Shown: one piece after another, positions 26,215 through 34,031 of the stretch
Numbering within the stretch: the stretch's first letter is position 1
How the letters are laid out: each line of letters starts with the position of its first letter
Assembly: GCA_050010115.1 (NCBI GenBank)
Contig: JBEKLQ010000020.1
Coordinates: forward strand, 1-46,191
DNA from: JAKACA01 sp050010115
Lineage (GTDB): Bacteria > Actinomycetota > Acidimicrobiia > Acidimicrobiales > Bog-793
DNA length: 46,191 nucleotides
Reading direction: 5' to 3'
Program-made: the position numbers and the translations under genes
The notes under the pieces: generated by a model
What the model was told of the DNA's origin: nothing
The model's input: only the letters and a program-made list of their open reading frames with translations
Database searches by the model: none

Positions 26215-26570
26215 GTATCGGGCCAGATCACATAGCTGATGGCGTCCAGGCGCATGACGTCCTCCTGAGAGCCCTTCACCATGATCTCTCCGCGCAAGTA
26301 CTTCTGGACTGGGTTCAAGTCGCCCCAGAACATGTCGCAGAACGTCTCGGAGTCTGTCGTCACCACGATGTCAGGAGTGCCCGCATGCCCCTCAGGGGTC
26401 GTGAGGATTTCGCCCCGCTCGACCATCATCGAGAAGGTCTTCCCGGTGTCAGAGCAGATGAAGTGCAGAGTCCTCGACCAGTCCCGCTGCATCTTGCGCA
26501 GCCGCTGGTTCTCGTTGCAGCTGACCGTGTAGTCGGCCAGCGCCTCCGCCAGTTCGTCCCAGTCCGCCAC
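26211..26570 (-). CDS. SCP2 sterol-carrier-like domain protein
   Basis: A 119-residue protein that looks like a single SCP2 domain: an early helix and strand with R-T-L-H-F-I-C-S-D, then T-P-D-I-V-V-T-T-D-S-E-T-F-C-D-M-F-W-G, and a closing L-R-G-E-I-M-V-K-G-S-Q-E-D. SCP2 domains bind fatty acyl or other hydrophobic ligands. The start is a GTG at 26568-26570 preceded by GGAGGGAGGACC. It lies 12 bp after the aminotransferase and overlaps the permease by 4 bp, so it belongs to that operon, which is unusual company for an SCP2 protein. Its role there is unknown. Confidence 0.8.
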   Translation of the reverse strand: MADWDELAEALADYTVSCNENQRLRKMQRDWSRTLHFICSDTGKTFSMMVERGEILTTPEGHAGTPDIVVTTDSETFCDMFWGDLNPVQKYLRGEIMVKGSQEDVMRLDAISYVIWPDT

Positions 26571-26582
26571 GGTCCTCCCTCC

Positions 26583-27944
26583 TCAGCTCACCCTCGAGCC
26601 AGCCGGGCGCACGGGCCGGCGCCGGGCCCGTGCCGGGGTGGACTCCTCAGGGCCGGCGCCTGACACCAGATCCCTGATCGCCCGGTCGAGCGCCTCCAGC
26701 AGGAAATCCACCTCAGCCTCCTCGATGACCAGTGAGGGCATGAGGCGCATCACTGCCGGCTGGTTGCCGCTGTAGATGGCGAGGACGCCGTGGTTCGCCA
26801 GGTGGTACGACATGCGCGGCCCCATGGAGTCCTCGGCGTACTCGACACCCGCCATGAGCCCGAGGCCTCGCACCTCGGCGATGACTTCGGGGTAAGCCTC
26901 GGCGAGGGACCGGAGCCCGGGGAAGAGCCGCTCACCCATAGCCGCAGCGTGTGCGACCAGGTCGGTCTCTTCCATGACTGCAATGACTTCGAGCGCCACG
27001 GCGCAGGCGACATCCGACCCACCGAAGGTGGACAGATGGATGAAAGGGTTGGGGATCAGGAACTCCCGCAGATCCTCAGTGAAGACGGTGGCCGAGATCG
27101 GCACCAGGGACCCCCCGAGGGACTTCGCGGTGGTCATGATGTCGGGCACCACGCCGAAGTGCTCGCTCGCCCACCAGCGTCCCGTCCGGCCGAGACCGGT
27201 CTGGATCTCGTCCAGGATCAGGAGCGCCCCGGTCCGGTCGCAGGCGACCCGCGCTGCCGCCAAGTAGCCCGGCGGCGGCACGACGATGCCGCCCTCGCCC
27301 TGCACCGGCTCGAGCAGCACGGCGGCGGTGTGCTCGTCGACTACCGTGACGAGGGCGTCGGAGTCTCCGAAGGGGACTTGGACGAACTCGGGCATGAGCG
27401 GCTCGAAGGGTTGGCGGAACGCTGCCCGGCCGGCGGCGGAGAGAGCGAAACCCGTATGGCCGTGGTAGCCGTTGACTGTCGAGACGATCCGAGTTCGGCG
27501 GGTGGCCCCTCGGGCCAGTTTGATGGCGAAGTCGACCGCCTCGCCACCGCCGGTGCCGAACATCGTGCAAGAGAGATCTCCCGGGGCAATCTCAGCCAGC
27601 TTGGCTGCCAGATCGGCCTTCTCCCTCGAGCAGAGCAGGAAGTTCCCGTGGTCCAGTCGGTCGAGCGCCGCGTGGGCCGCCGCTACGACGCGGGGGTTGC
27701 GGCGCCCGACGTTGAACGACCCGGCCGACGTGAAGCAGTCGAGGTACCGGCGGCCGTCGAGGTCCCAGACCCAGGGGCCGGATCGTTGCGCCTCGATGAT
27801 GTCGAGCCCCGCTGCCCGCAACACCCGGACCTTTTGGGGGTTCAGATAGGTGGCGAACTGTTCGAGGGCGTGCTGTTTGGCGGCGGGGTCTGGGACGAAC
27901 TGGAGACCGTCGCCCCGGCCCCCCGTCGGGCGGTCGTTGTCCAT
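26583..27944 (-). CDS. Class III aminotransferase (omega-amino acid / diamine type)
   Basis: A 453-residue PLP enzyme. The PLP-phosphate loop is G-T-G-G-G-E-A-V-D-F, the aromatic stacking segment is N-G-Y-H-G-H-T, the ring Asp lies in L-I-L-D-E-I-Q-T-G-L-G-R-T-G, the Schiff-base Lys in T-T-A-K-S-L-G-G-S-L-V-P, and S-T-F-G-G-S-D-V-A-C closes the active site. These place it with acetylornithine, GABA and putrescine aminotransferases rather than the aminomutase group. Possible substrates are GABA, beta-alanine or a diamine; context (permease in the same operon) supports catabolism. ATGs at 27944 and 27959 are both possible, neither with a strong ribosome-binding site. Confidence 0.88.
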   Translation of the reverse strand: MDNDRPTGGRGDGLQFVPDPAAKQHALEQFATYLNPQKVRVLRAAGLDIIEAQRSGPWVWDLDGRRYLDCFTSAGSFNVGRRNPRVVAAAHAALDRLDHGNFLLCSREKADLAAKLAEIAPGDLSCTMFGTGGGEAVDFAIKLARGATRRTRIVSTVNGYHGHTGFALSAAGRAAFRQPFEPLMPEFVQVPFGDSDALVTVVDEHTAAVLLEPVQGEGGIVVPPPGYLAAARVACDRTGALLILDEIQTGLGRTGRWWASEHFGVVPDIMTTAKSLGGSLVPISATVFTEDLREFLIPNPFIHLSTFGGSDVACAVALEVIAVMEETDLVAHAAAMGERLFPGLRSLAEAYPEVIAEVRGLGLMAGVEYAEDSMGPRMSYHLANHGVLAIYSGNQPAVMRLMPSLVIEEAEVDFLLEALDRAIRDLVSGAGPEESTPARARRRPVRPAGSRVS

Positions 27945-28148
27945 TGGCCGACCATACATCCGGCTCTCTCGCGCCGCTCAGCCGGCACGGTCGACGGCGC
28001 GCGCCAGTGGGTTCGCCCTCCACGTCTACCGCTTCTGCGGGCCGCACCACGAACCCGGCGTCGCGGCCCACGTGGGAACTGGGGCTGCGCTCGGTCCGAC
28101 GCTGGCCCGGGCACGATAGGAGGTATGCCCGACGGCTGAGCTTGCCGA

Positions 28149-29090
28149 TCATCCCGTACACGTGCCAGACGCGCTCTCCGAGCATGATGTCGAGAGTGCG
28201 TCGATCTGACGTTGCGAGTCCGCCAGGACGCGCACGATGTCCCGACCGAAATTCACGTCACAAGCGTGGGCGACTTGTCCCGACCTGGCGTTGTCAGCAA
28301 GTTCGGTGAGGGCGACACGCAATGCCGTCTCTGGTTGGTCCGTCTCTCCGGGCGCCGCCGACCGCCCGTGCTCGCCCCACACGTACAGATTGAAGCCTTC
28401 GGCGGCAGAAGACGCGCTCAGCGTGACCGTAACAGTGCTGGTCGCTCCGCTCTCATGGTGCAATACGAGATGTGTGACGTCGGCTAGGCCGGCATCGGCG
28501 GTGACGTGGACGACCGGGCCGAGGCAGGCCCAGAGAAGCGAGATCGCGTGTGGCGCCAAGTCCCAGAGCCCACCTTTGTCTCGTCTCCATGGAGTGTTGA
28601 AGGGGCTGGACTCCAGCAGGGCCGACCCGAGCCAGACGGCGAACCCTCCTGCCCAGTGGCCTTGGCGCGTGACGTTCGCCAGCCACGTCCTGACGTCGTC
28701 CTGGAATCTCGCAGTGAAAAAGACGACGGACGCGACCCGAGCATCTTGAACCGCCTGTGCCAGCGCGTCGGCATCCGCTTCGGAGGTGGCTATGGGTTTC
28801 TCCAGCAGCAGGTGCTTACCGGCGTTGGCTGCCCGCACCGCGATCGCGCTCTGCACATCCGGTGGCACCGAGAGCGCGACCGCATCAATGTCGGCGAGGA
28901 ATGCGTCGATGTCGGTGTGGGCCGTGACTTCGTACTTGGCTGCCAGCGCGCCGGCTGCTTCGTGGTTGCGGCCCCAGACCGCAGCGAAGTCGATGCCCTC
29001 GGTGGATGCGAGAGCGGGTGCGTGGGTGACACGCGCCCAGTGACCGGTGCCGACCAGGCCGAACCTCAGTGGTTGCCCGGGAGTCGTCAT
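28149..29090 (-). CDS. Gfo/Idh/MocA-family oxidoreductase
   Basis: A 313-residue NAD(P)-dependent dehydrogenase, usually acting on sugars, inositols or related cyclic alcohols. The N-terminal Rossmann motif is G11-L-V-G-T-G-H-W-A, and the conserved E97-K-P99 with its catalytic Lys follows. The C-terminal alpha/beta domain has G-G-L-W-D-L-A-P-H-A (the D-x-x-x-H region). Substrate is not predictable. It stands between the aminotransferase operon and the MFS gene on the same strand, 132 bp from the latter. Confidence 0.9.
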   Translation of the reverse strand: MTTPGQPLRFGLVGTGHWARVTHAPALASTEGIDFAAVWGRNHEAAGALAAKYEVTAHTDIDAFLADIDAVALSVPPDVQSAIAVRAANAGKHLLLEKPIATSEADADALAQAVQDARVASVVFFTARFQDDVRTWLANVTRQGHWAGGFAVWLGSALLESSPFNTPWRRDKGGLWDLAPHAISLLWACLGPVVHVTADAGLADVTHLVLHHESGATSTVTVTLSASSAAEGFNLYVWGEHGRSAAPGETDQPETALRVALTELADNARSGQVAHACDVNFGRDIVRVLADSQRQIDALSTSCSESASGTCTG

Positions 29091-29222
29091 GCGTTACCCC
29101 TCTTCTGGAGGACCGAGACGTGCCAGGACCGTCGAGATCGGCGTTTCAAGCACAGTAGACCCGACCGCAGGTGGGGAGTGTCTGGGGCCAACCGAGTTAG
29201 CCGCCCGCCGGCGCAGGCCCGT

Positions 29223-30500
29223 CTAGGTTCCCTCGGCGACTGCAGGTGAGTCAGCCCCGAAGCCTTCGCCAACCGAGGGGATTCGTTCGGGGTCCCTCAC
29301 GCCCGGTATCAGAATCACCAGCAGGCAGATGCCCCCGGAAACGGCACCGCTTGCCAGAAGTGCCGCCCGGGTCCCGATCGACGCCGCGACGGCACCTCCG
29401 GCCAGGATGCCCAGCGGGCCGAGCGAGAACGCGAACAGGTAGACGAGGGAAGATACGCGGCCGAGCATCTCTTTTGGCACGAGCTCTTGCATCATCGCCA
29501 CCCACAGCACATCGCCGTAGAGGATGAGACCGATCTCCACAGCGCTCAGCCCGCCGACCACCCACACGTTGGGAGCAACGGCCATGCAAGCGATGGCGAC
29601 ACCGCCGACGGCGTACGCAATCCACAGCACGGTGACCCGCTTGCGTGGTGCGCCCAGGTGAGCGACGACGAGAGACGCGACCACGCCGGCAGCGCCACCG
29701 GCAGCGAACACCAGGCCCAGCGCGAGAGGGCCGCTGTGCAGCACGTGGCGCACGAGAAGTGGCAGGAGCACGCTGAGTGGCGCGATGCCGAAGAAATTCG
29801 CCAGTGCAGCTCCTGGAATCGAGACGGCGAGCCAGCGCCTCGTACGGACGTAGCGAAGCCCGTCGCGCGCGTCAGCGATGGGCGAGCGGCCGCTCGGTGA
29901 AGGCCGGCTGCGCGCCCGCATCGCGATGAGGCACCCGGATGAGACAGCAAAGCTAAAGGCATCGAACCCGAACGACCACGCCATCCCGATGGCCGCGACC
30001 ACGATCCCGCCGACCGCAGGCCCGATCAGACCCTGAGTGAGCTGGTTGCTCGTCTGGCTCAGCGCGTTGCCTTGAACGAGGAGATCCGCAGGCAGCAGCT
30101 CGGGCAGGTATGCCATCGAAGCAGGGCCGAAGAACGCGTCGGCGGTCCCGAATATCGCCGACATGACGATCAGTTCCCAGAGCTGGAGCATCCCGTCGCC
30201 AACCAAGAGGGCGATGGCCGCCACCGCGAGGCCTCGGACTCCGTCGGAAGCCAGCATGGCAAGCCGCCTGGGGACACGGTCGACCACCACGCCGCCGACG
30301 AGCGCAAAGCATACCGAGGGAACCGCGCGAGCGGCGAAGACGAACGCGAGCCCAGTCGGGCTGTGATCGATCCGCAGACTCTCGAGGGCGAGGGCGATCG
30401 TGAAGATCCCGTCGCCGACCGATGAGACGCTCTGGCCTGACCAAAGGAGCGCAAAGTCACGCTCTCGGAGAGCCCGGAAGAGTCCTTTGCGTGCTCGTAT
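29223..30500 (-). CDS. MFS exporter (MFS_3/EntS-like), apparent ATA start codon
   Basis: A 12-helix major facilitator of about 425 residues, drug or siderophore exporter type. Translation in frame back from the obvious body gives a normal family N-terminus: L-F-R-A-L-R-E-R-D-F-A-L-L-W-S-G-Q, then S-V-G-D-G-I-F and the helix 2 to loop segment V-V-D-R-V-P-R-R. The frame closes at a TGA (30522-30524), and no ATG, GTG or TTG occurs between it and helix 1. A strong GGGGAGGAG (30507-30515) sits 6 nt before an ATA at 30498-30500, which fits as the start. The first standard start codon (GTG 30288-30290) would delete the first two helices. It is divergent from the diguanylate cyclase gene. Confidence 0.8.
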   Translation of the reverse strand: MRARKGLFRALRERDFALLWSGQSVSSVGDGIFTIALALESLRIDHSPTGLAFVFAARAVPSVCFALVGGVVVDRVPRRLAMLASDGVRGLAVAAIALLVGDGMLQLWELIVMSAIFGTADAFFGPASMAYLPELLPADLLVQGNALSQTSNQLTQGLIGPAVGGIVVAAIGMAWSFGFDAFSFAVSSGCLIAMRARSRPSPSGRSPIADARDGLRYVRTRRWLAVSIPGAALANFFGIAPLSVLLPLLVRHVLHSGPLALGLVFAAGGAAGVVASLVVAHLGAPRKRVTVLWIAYAVGGVAIACMAVAPNVWVVGGLSAVEIGLILYGDVLWVAMMQELVPKEMLGRVSSLVYLFAFSLGPLGILAGGAVAASIGTRAALLASGAVSGGICLLVILIPGVRDPERIPSVGEGFGADSPAVAEGT

Positions 30501-30684
30501 CGCGCGCTCCTCCCCGGGTGGTCACCTCTTGGACTGGTCGACGGTCGCTCAACGGTCGCGCTCCTAGGCTACTGGAGACGTCCTCGCCAGTTGCCCCTTG
30601 TCCCGCATCGAGTCGAGAACGCGGCGTTTCACGACCCCACTCAAGTGCGAATAGGCTGATCGGAGCCCAGCGAGGAGGGCTGAC

Positions 30685-32577
30685 GTGTCGTCATCGGGAC
30701 CGGATCGCCAGGAGCCCATCGCCGCGGTGCTGGGAGCGCTGTCGATCGTGACCTGGAGGCTCATCAGCGCGCAAGTGTGGACCGATGTCGCTCTCGACGT
30801 CCTGGCGGCGCTCGGCGAAGCCATTTGCGCAGATCGGGTCCACCTATTCGAGAATTATCGCCGCGCCGACGGCCGGCTCATCGCGGTACTCGTGGCCGAG
30901 TGGTGCTCACCGGGCGTGGAGCCGGCGTTCCCAGGCGGCCCAGGTTCCGAGGTGGCCTACGGGGAGTCGGTTCTTCCTTTTGGCGAGGATCTCTCGGCCG
31001 CTGGGACGATGCATGGTGGTGCCTCGAGCTTCGATGAGCCTTCGAGACTCGCGTTGGAGCGCCTGGCGGTCCACTCCGCCGCCGCGACGACCGTCTGCTC
31101 AGCCGGGAGGTGGTGGGGCTTACTCGGCCTCCACTACTGCAAGCGGGATTCTCAATGGTCCGATCTTGATCGTGAGGCCTCCGGTGTGGTCGCGTCGGCG
31201 CTTGGCGCGGCCATTGCGTACCGTGCGCCTGAGCCTGCCTCAGAGCACTACCGGGAACTGGTCGAGGAGATCCCGGCGATCCTGTACATCGATGACTTGT
31301 CGCGCCAGTACTACTCGGAGTACGTGGGGCCGCAGATCGAGACGATCCTCGGTATCGCTCGACAGACGTGGTTGAGCGAGGACGATGCCTGGCGGCGCAA
31401 CATGCATCCCGACGACTGGGCCGCCACGACGCACGAATACGACGAGTTCCTCTCGAGTGGCAGCAGTGGCCCCCTCGTGCAGGAGTACCGCATGATACGA
31501 CCGGACGACGGCAGGGTCGTCTGGATTCGCGACGAGTGCACGGCGTTGATCCCGAAGCCGGGTGCCCCCGGGATCGTGAAGGGAGTCATGTACGACATCA
31601 CCGAGCAGAAGGACCTTGAGAACCGGCTTCGTGACGCCGAAGCAAAGCGCCGGGCTCTCATCGAGCAGATCCCCGGTGTCGTGTACGTGCAGCCTCTCTC
31701 CGACAGTGGCGAAGAGCCGTTCGTCTCGCCAGCGGTCGAGTCCCTCCTGGGCTGCACCCGAGAGCAGTGGTTCGACGGGCATTGGTGGCTCGATCACCTC
31801 CATGAGGACGACCGGGATCGGGCGGTCGCAGCTCGCGGGGCGCTCGCGGCTGGCGGCGAGCCGGTGGAAATCGAGTACCGGATGCGGCTGAGTGGCGAGC
31901 GAGTGATCTGGATCGCTGAGGTGGCTCAGGTCCTCGTGCGTGACGGGCAGCCGTGGGTGTTGCAGGGCGTTCTCGGGGACATCACGAGGCGCAAGGAGGC
32001 GGAGGAGCAGATGACATTCCTCGCCTACCACGACACGCTCACAGGCTTACCCAATCGCCCGATGTTCGATGAGCATTTGGAGATGGCCATCGCGCGGGCC
32101 CGGCGACAGGGCAAAGCGGTCGCAGTGCTCTATGTCGACCTCGACGACTTGAAACGGACGAACGACTCGCTCGGCCACCGTGCCGGCGACGAGCTTCTCC
32201 GGGTGACTGCGAGCCGCTTGAGAGTCGCAGTCCGCGAAGCGGATCTCCTCGCTCGTCGGGGCGGCGACGAGTTCCTCGTCATGGTGCCGGACCTCGAGAT
32301 CGGTCCTCTGGAGTCAGCGGGTAAGACGTCGACGGTTCCAACCTCGCCGGCGATCTCGGTCGCAGTCAGCATCGCGGAGCGCATCTGTGCCGCCATGCGC
32401 CTCCCGGTCGAGACCGCTGCAGGACCAGTGGAGTCCACTGCCAGCATCGGCATCAGTCTCTTCCCGATCGACGCAGAAGATCCTGCTGCACTGCTTCATC
32501 ATGCTGACGAGGCGATGTACCGGAGCAAGCACATCGGCCGAGGAAAGTTCGCCGTCTATGGCGAGCCGTTGCCTTGA
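30685..32577 (+). CDS. Diguanylate cyclase with GAF and two PAS domains
   Basis: A 630-residue soluble signalling protein that should make cyclic di-GMP from two GTP. Domains in order: GAF-like (about 30-180), PAS (about 186-310, ending V-M-Y-D-I-T-E-Q-K), PAS (about 322-437, ending G-D-I-T-R-R-K-E-A), GGDEF (about 440-628). The active-site loop is intact (R-G-G-D-E-F, 525-530), with D-L-D-D-L-K and the N-D-S-L-G-H-R-A-G-D segment. R517-E-A-D520 five residues before the motif is a feedback-inhibition I-site. No transmembrane segment or EAL domain is present. The GTG at 30685 is preceded by GAGGAGGG. The input signal is unknown. Confidence 0.92.
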   Translation: MSSSGPDRQEPIAAVLGALSIVTWRLISAQVWTDVALDVLAALGEAICADRVHLFENYRRADGRLIAVLVAEWCSPGVEPAFPGGPGSEVAYGESVLPFGEDLSAAGTMHGGASSFDEPSRLALERLAVHSAAATTVCSAGRWWGLLGLHYCKRDSQWSDLDREASGVVASALGAAIAYRAPEPASEHYRELVEEIPAILYIDDLSRQYYSEYVGPQIETILGIARQTWLSEDDAWRRNMHPDDWAATTHEYDEFLSSGSSGPLVQEYRMIRPDDGRVVWIRDECTALIPKPGAPGIVKGVMYDITEQKDLENRLRDAEAKRRALIEQIPGVVYVQPLSDSGEEPFVSPAVESLLGCTREQWFDGHWWLDHLHEDDRDRAVAARGALAAGGEPVEIEYRMRLSGERVIWIAEVAQVLVRDGQPWVLQGVLGDITRRKEAEEQMTFLAYHDTLTGLPNRPMFDEHLEMAIARARRQGKAVAVLYVDLDDLKRTNDSLGHRAGDELLRVTASRLRVAVREADLLARRGGDEFLVMVPDLEIGPLESAGKTSTVPTSPAISVAVSIAERICAAMRLPVETAAGPVESTASIGISLFPIDAEDPAALLHHADEAMYRSKHIGRGKFAVYGEPLP

Positions 32578-32615
32578 GCGACGGGACCGGGCTGATCGTT
32601 CCTCGAACGGTGTGA

Positions 32616-32745
32616 CTCTCGGCTCGTACCTCCGACCGCGGCTTCAGTGTGATCTGGCTCGAGCCAGGCGGCGCTGACCTCGCGCGGATGTACGCGCGAA
32701 TCGGCTACCGCAAAACGATCGCGCTGGCGGAGCGAGATGACAGCC
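32616..32745 (+). pseudogene. C-terminal remnant of a GNAT-family acetyltransferase
   Basis: After a stop at 32613-32615 the frame reads R-G-F-S-V-I-W-L-E-P-G-G-A-D-L-A-R-M-Y-A-R-I-G-Y-R. This resembles the final part of GNAT proteins, where a strand (x-x-L-E) is followed by A-x-x-x-Y-x-x-x-G-F/Y-R. Nothing upstream supplies the acetyl-CoA-binding part, so only the tail survives. The same open frame continues by chance into the DUF1330 fragment further on. Identification rests on a short motif. Confidence 0.45.
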
Positions 32746-32786
32746 ACGGCCGCGCGGAGTGCGAAGGCAGTGGGGTTCTCGGCACC

Positions 32787-32827
32787 GTGTCACCGAAACT
32801 CTGCACTGTTCGAAGTTTCGGTGACAC
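32787..32827. repeat. 14-bp perfect inverted repeat in a decayed region
   Basis: GTGTCACCGAAACT (32787-32800) and AGTTTCGGTGACAC (32814-32827) pair perfectly around a 13-nt loop. It lies between two gene remnants. It could be a bidirectional terminator of a lost gene, or the trace of a small mobile element or recombination site. No flanking target-site duplication was recognised. Confidence 0.7.
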
Positions 32828-32930
32828 CGGCAACGCGCGGACCCACGCGACGGTCGATGCCTCCGCCCGACATCTTGCCTGCGGTTCGGGCAGTCTGTCT
32901 GGGTCGCAAACGCCAGCATTGGAGGAGCCA

Positions 32931-33179
32931 GTGGCCGCGTACGTCATCTATAACGCCGAAGTGTTCGATCCGGTGCTCTACGAGGAGTACAAGACCCAGG
33001 CGCAGGCGAGCATCGCAGCCGTGCACAGTCGGGACGCCTTGATGACCGGTAGTTCTCGTGTCACGGTCCGGGCCTGCCGTCGAGCGCGCGCCAGGCGGCG
33101 GCGCTATGCGGCGGCGCTATGCGTGCAACCTGGCGGTCAGCTCGATCTCGACGGCGATACCGAACGGCAGTTCCGCTAA
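32931..33179 (+). pseudogene. Truncated DUF1330-family gene
   Basis: A GTG start with GGAGGAG five bases upstream opens a frame whose first 32 residues match the beginning of DUF1330 proteins by eye: A-A-Y-V-I, E-V-F-D-P-V-L-Y-E-E-Y-K and A-S-I-A-A-V. After residue 35 the expected G-G-R-Y-L-V-R-G-G block is absent and the frame turns Arg-rich and unrelated. The rest runs antisense into the RidA gene. A 13-bp tandem duplication (33096-33121) lies in the broken part. The well-formed start with a ruined body indicates a recent truncation. Confidence 0.6.
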
Positions 33180-33573
33180 GCCGACAGCGCTTCGCGAGTG
33201 ACGTCCTGCATCACCGAACACCTCGACGAGCACATTCGAGCAGCCGTCGATGACAGCGGGCGTCTGGGTGAAGCCAGGCGCAACGTTGACCATTCCGAAC
33301 ACCGCGAGAAACCGTTTGATCCGGTCAAGATCCTCAAGTGCGTCCTGCAAAGTCGCGAGTATTGACAGCGCGGTCATCCTGGCGGCTTTCTGCCCCTCCT
33401 CCAACGAGAGACCGCCGCCGACCTTCCCGGTGATCATGACCTTGCCGTCGATCGGACCGTGGCCGCCGACGTAAACGATGCCGTCGTCGACCACGCACTG
33501 GAGGTAGTTACCCGCAGGAGCGGGTGGGGGGTGGCAACATGATTCCGAGCTTCTCAAGCCGCTGAGCGATCAC
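33117..33573 (-). CDS. RidA/YjgF-family protein, reading frame broken by an indel in a G6 run
   Basis: The body (about 130 residues: G-N-Y-L-Q-C-V-V, V-G-G-H-G-P, G-K-V-G, E-E-G-Q-K-A-A-R, V-F-G-D-A-G-R-H-S-R-S-A-V-G) is a RidA-family protein of the larger actinobacterial type, some of which deaminate reactive imines or enamines. The family N-terminus (I-A-Q-R-L-E-K-L-G-I-M-L-P-P) is present in a different frame, starting at a GTG (33571-33573). Removing one base from the six-G run at 33526-33531 would join the two parts as M-L-P-P-P-P-A-P-A-G-N-Y. Either the gene is a recent pseudogene or phase-variable, or the run contains a sequencing error. Without the join, the downstream frame has only a TTG at 33557. 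Confidence 0.75.
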
Positions 33574-34031
33574 ACGGCAGCGTATATCTGCGGGCGCCGG
33601 CGGCCGCGTGCCGAGCGGTCGTCGTCGCCGCGATCCGGCGCGGGGCTAGCGCCAGCTTCGGCGCTTGTAATGCCCCTCGCGAACCCAGGCGAGCGCGCGG
33701 CGCACGTTAGGACGCCACAGCAGCCGGAGGTTCCGTGTCGCTCACACAACAGCCCTGATCCACCTCGAGATGGTCGAGGAGAGGCGGCGCGTCAACGTGG
33801 CAGGCCGCGCTCGGCTACAACGACCACAAGGCCACCGTCGTCGTTCCTTGCGGCAGCGCCGAAGAGGCACAACTCCGAGCCGTCCTCAACGACACGGCCA
33901 CGACGTGCGGGCTCGACCGCCTCACCGTGGCGATCACCGGCGCCGTGCGCGGCAACGTGACCGTGGTCGAGGCAGACGGGACTACGACGAAACGGAACGC
34001 TCGGACGGCAGAAGCACACGAAGATCGTCTG
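33574..34031 (+). pseudogene. Decayed coding sequence, unidentified
   Basis: There is no intact gene in this stretch. From about 33795 to 33995 one forward frame shows strong coding character (nearly every third base G or C) and reads W-Q-A-A-L-G-Y-N-D-H-K-A-T-V-V-V-P, then L-T-V-A-I-T-G-A-V-R-G-N-V. Just upstream, from about 33752, the coding-like signal moves to another frame (A-L-I-H-L-E-M-V-E-E-R), which suggests a frameshift near 33795. There is no credible start and the frame runs antisense into the next gene. I do not recognise the family. Confidence 0.4.

Noticed and set aside
32613..33179. Single intact 176-codon gene covering both remnants
   Set aside because: The frame joins a GNAT-like tail and a DUF1330-like head separated by non-coding-looking sequence and an inverted repeat; the DUF1330 part has its own ribosome-binding site.
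33661..33753. Short reverse-strand frame ending A-L-A-W-V-R-E-G-H-Y-K-R-R-S-W-R near 33655
   Set aside because: Only about 30 codons with no start or domain; may be another remnant but cannot be supported.
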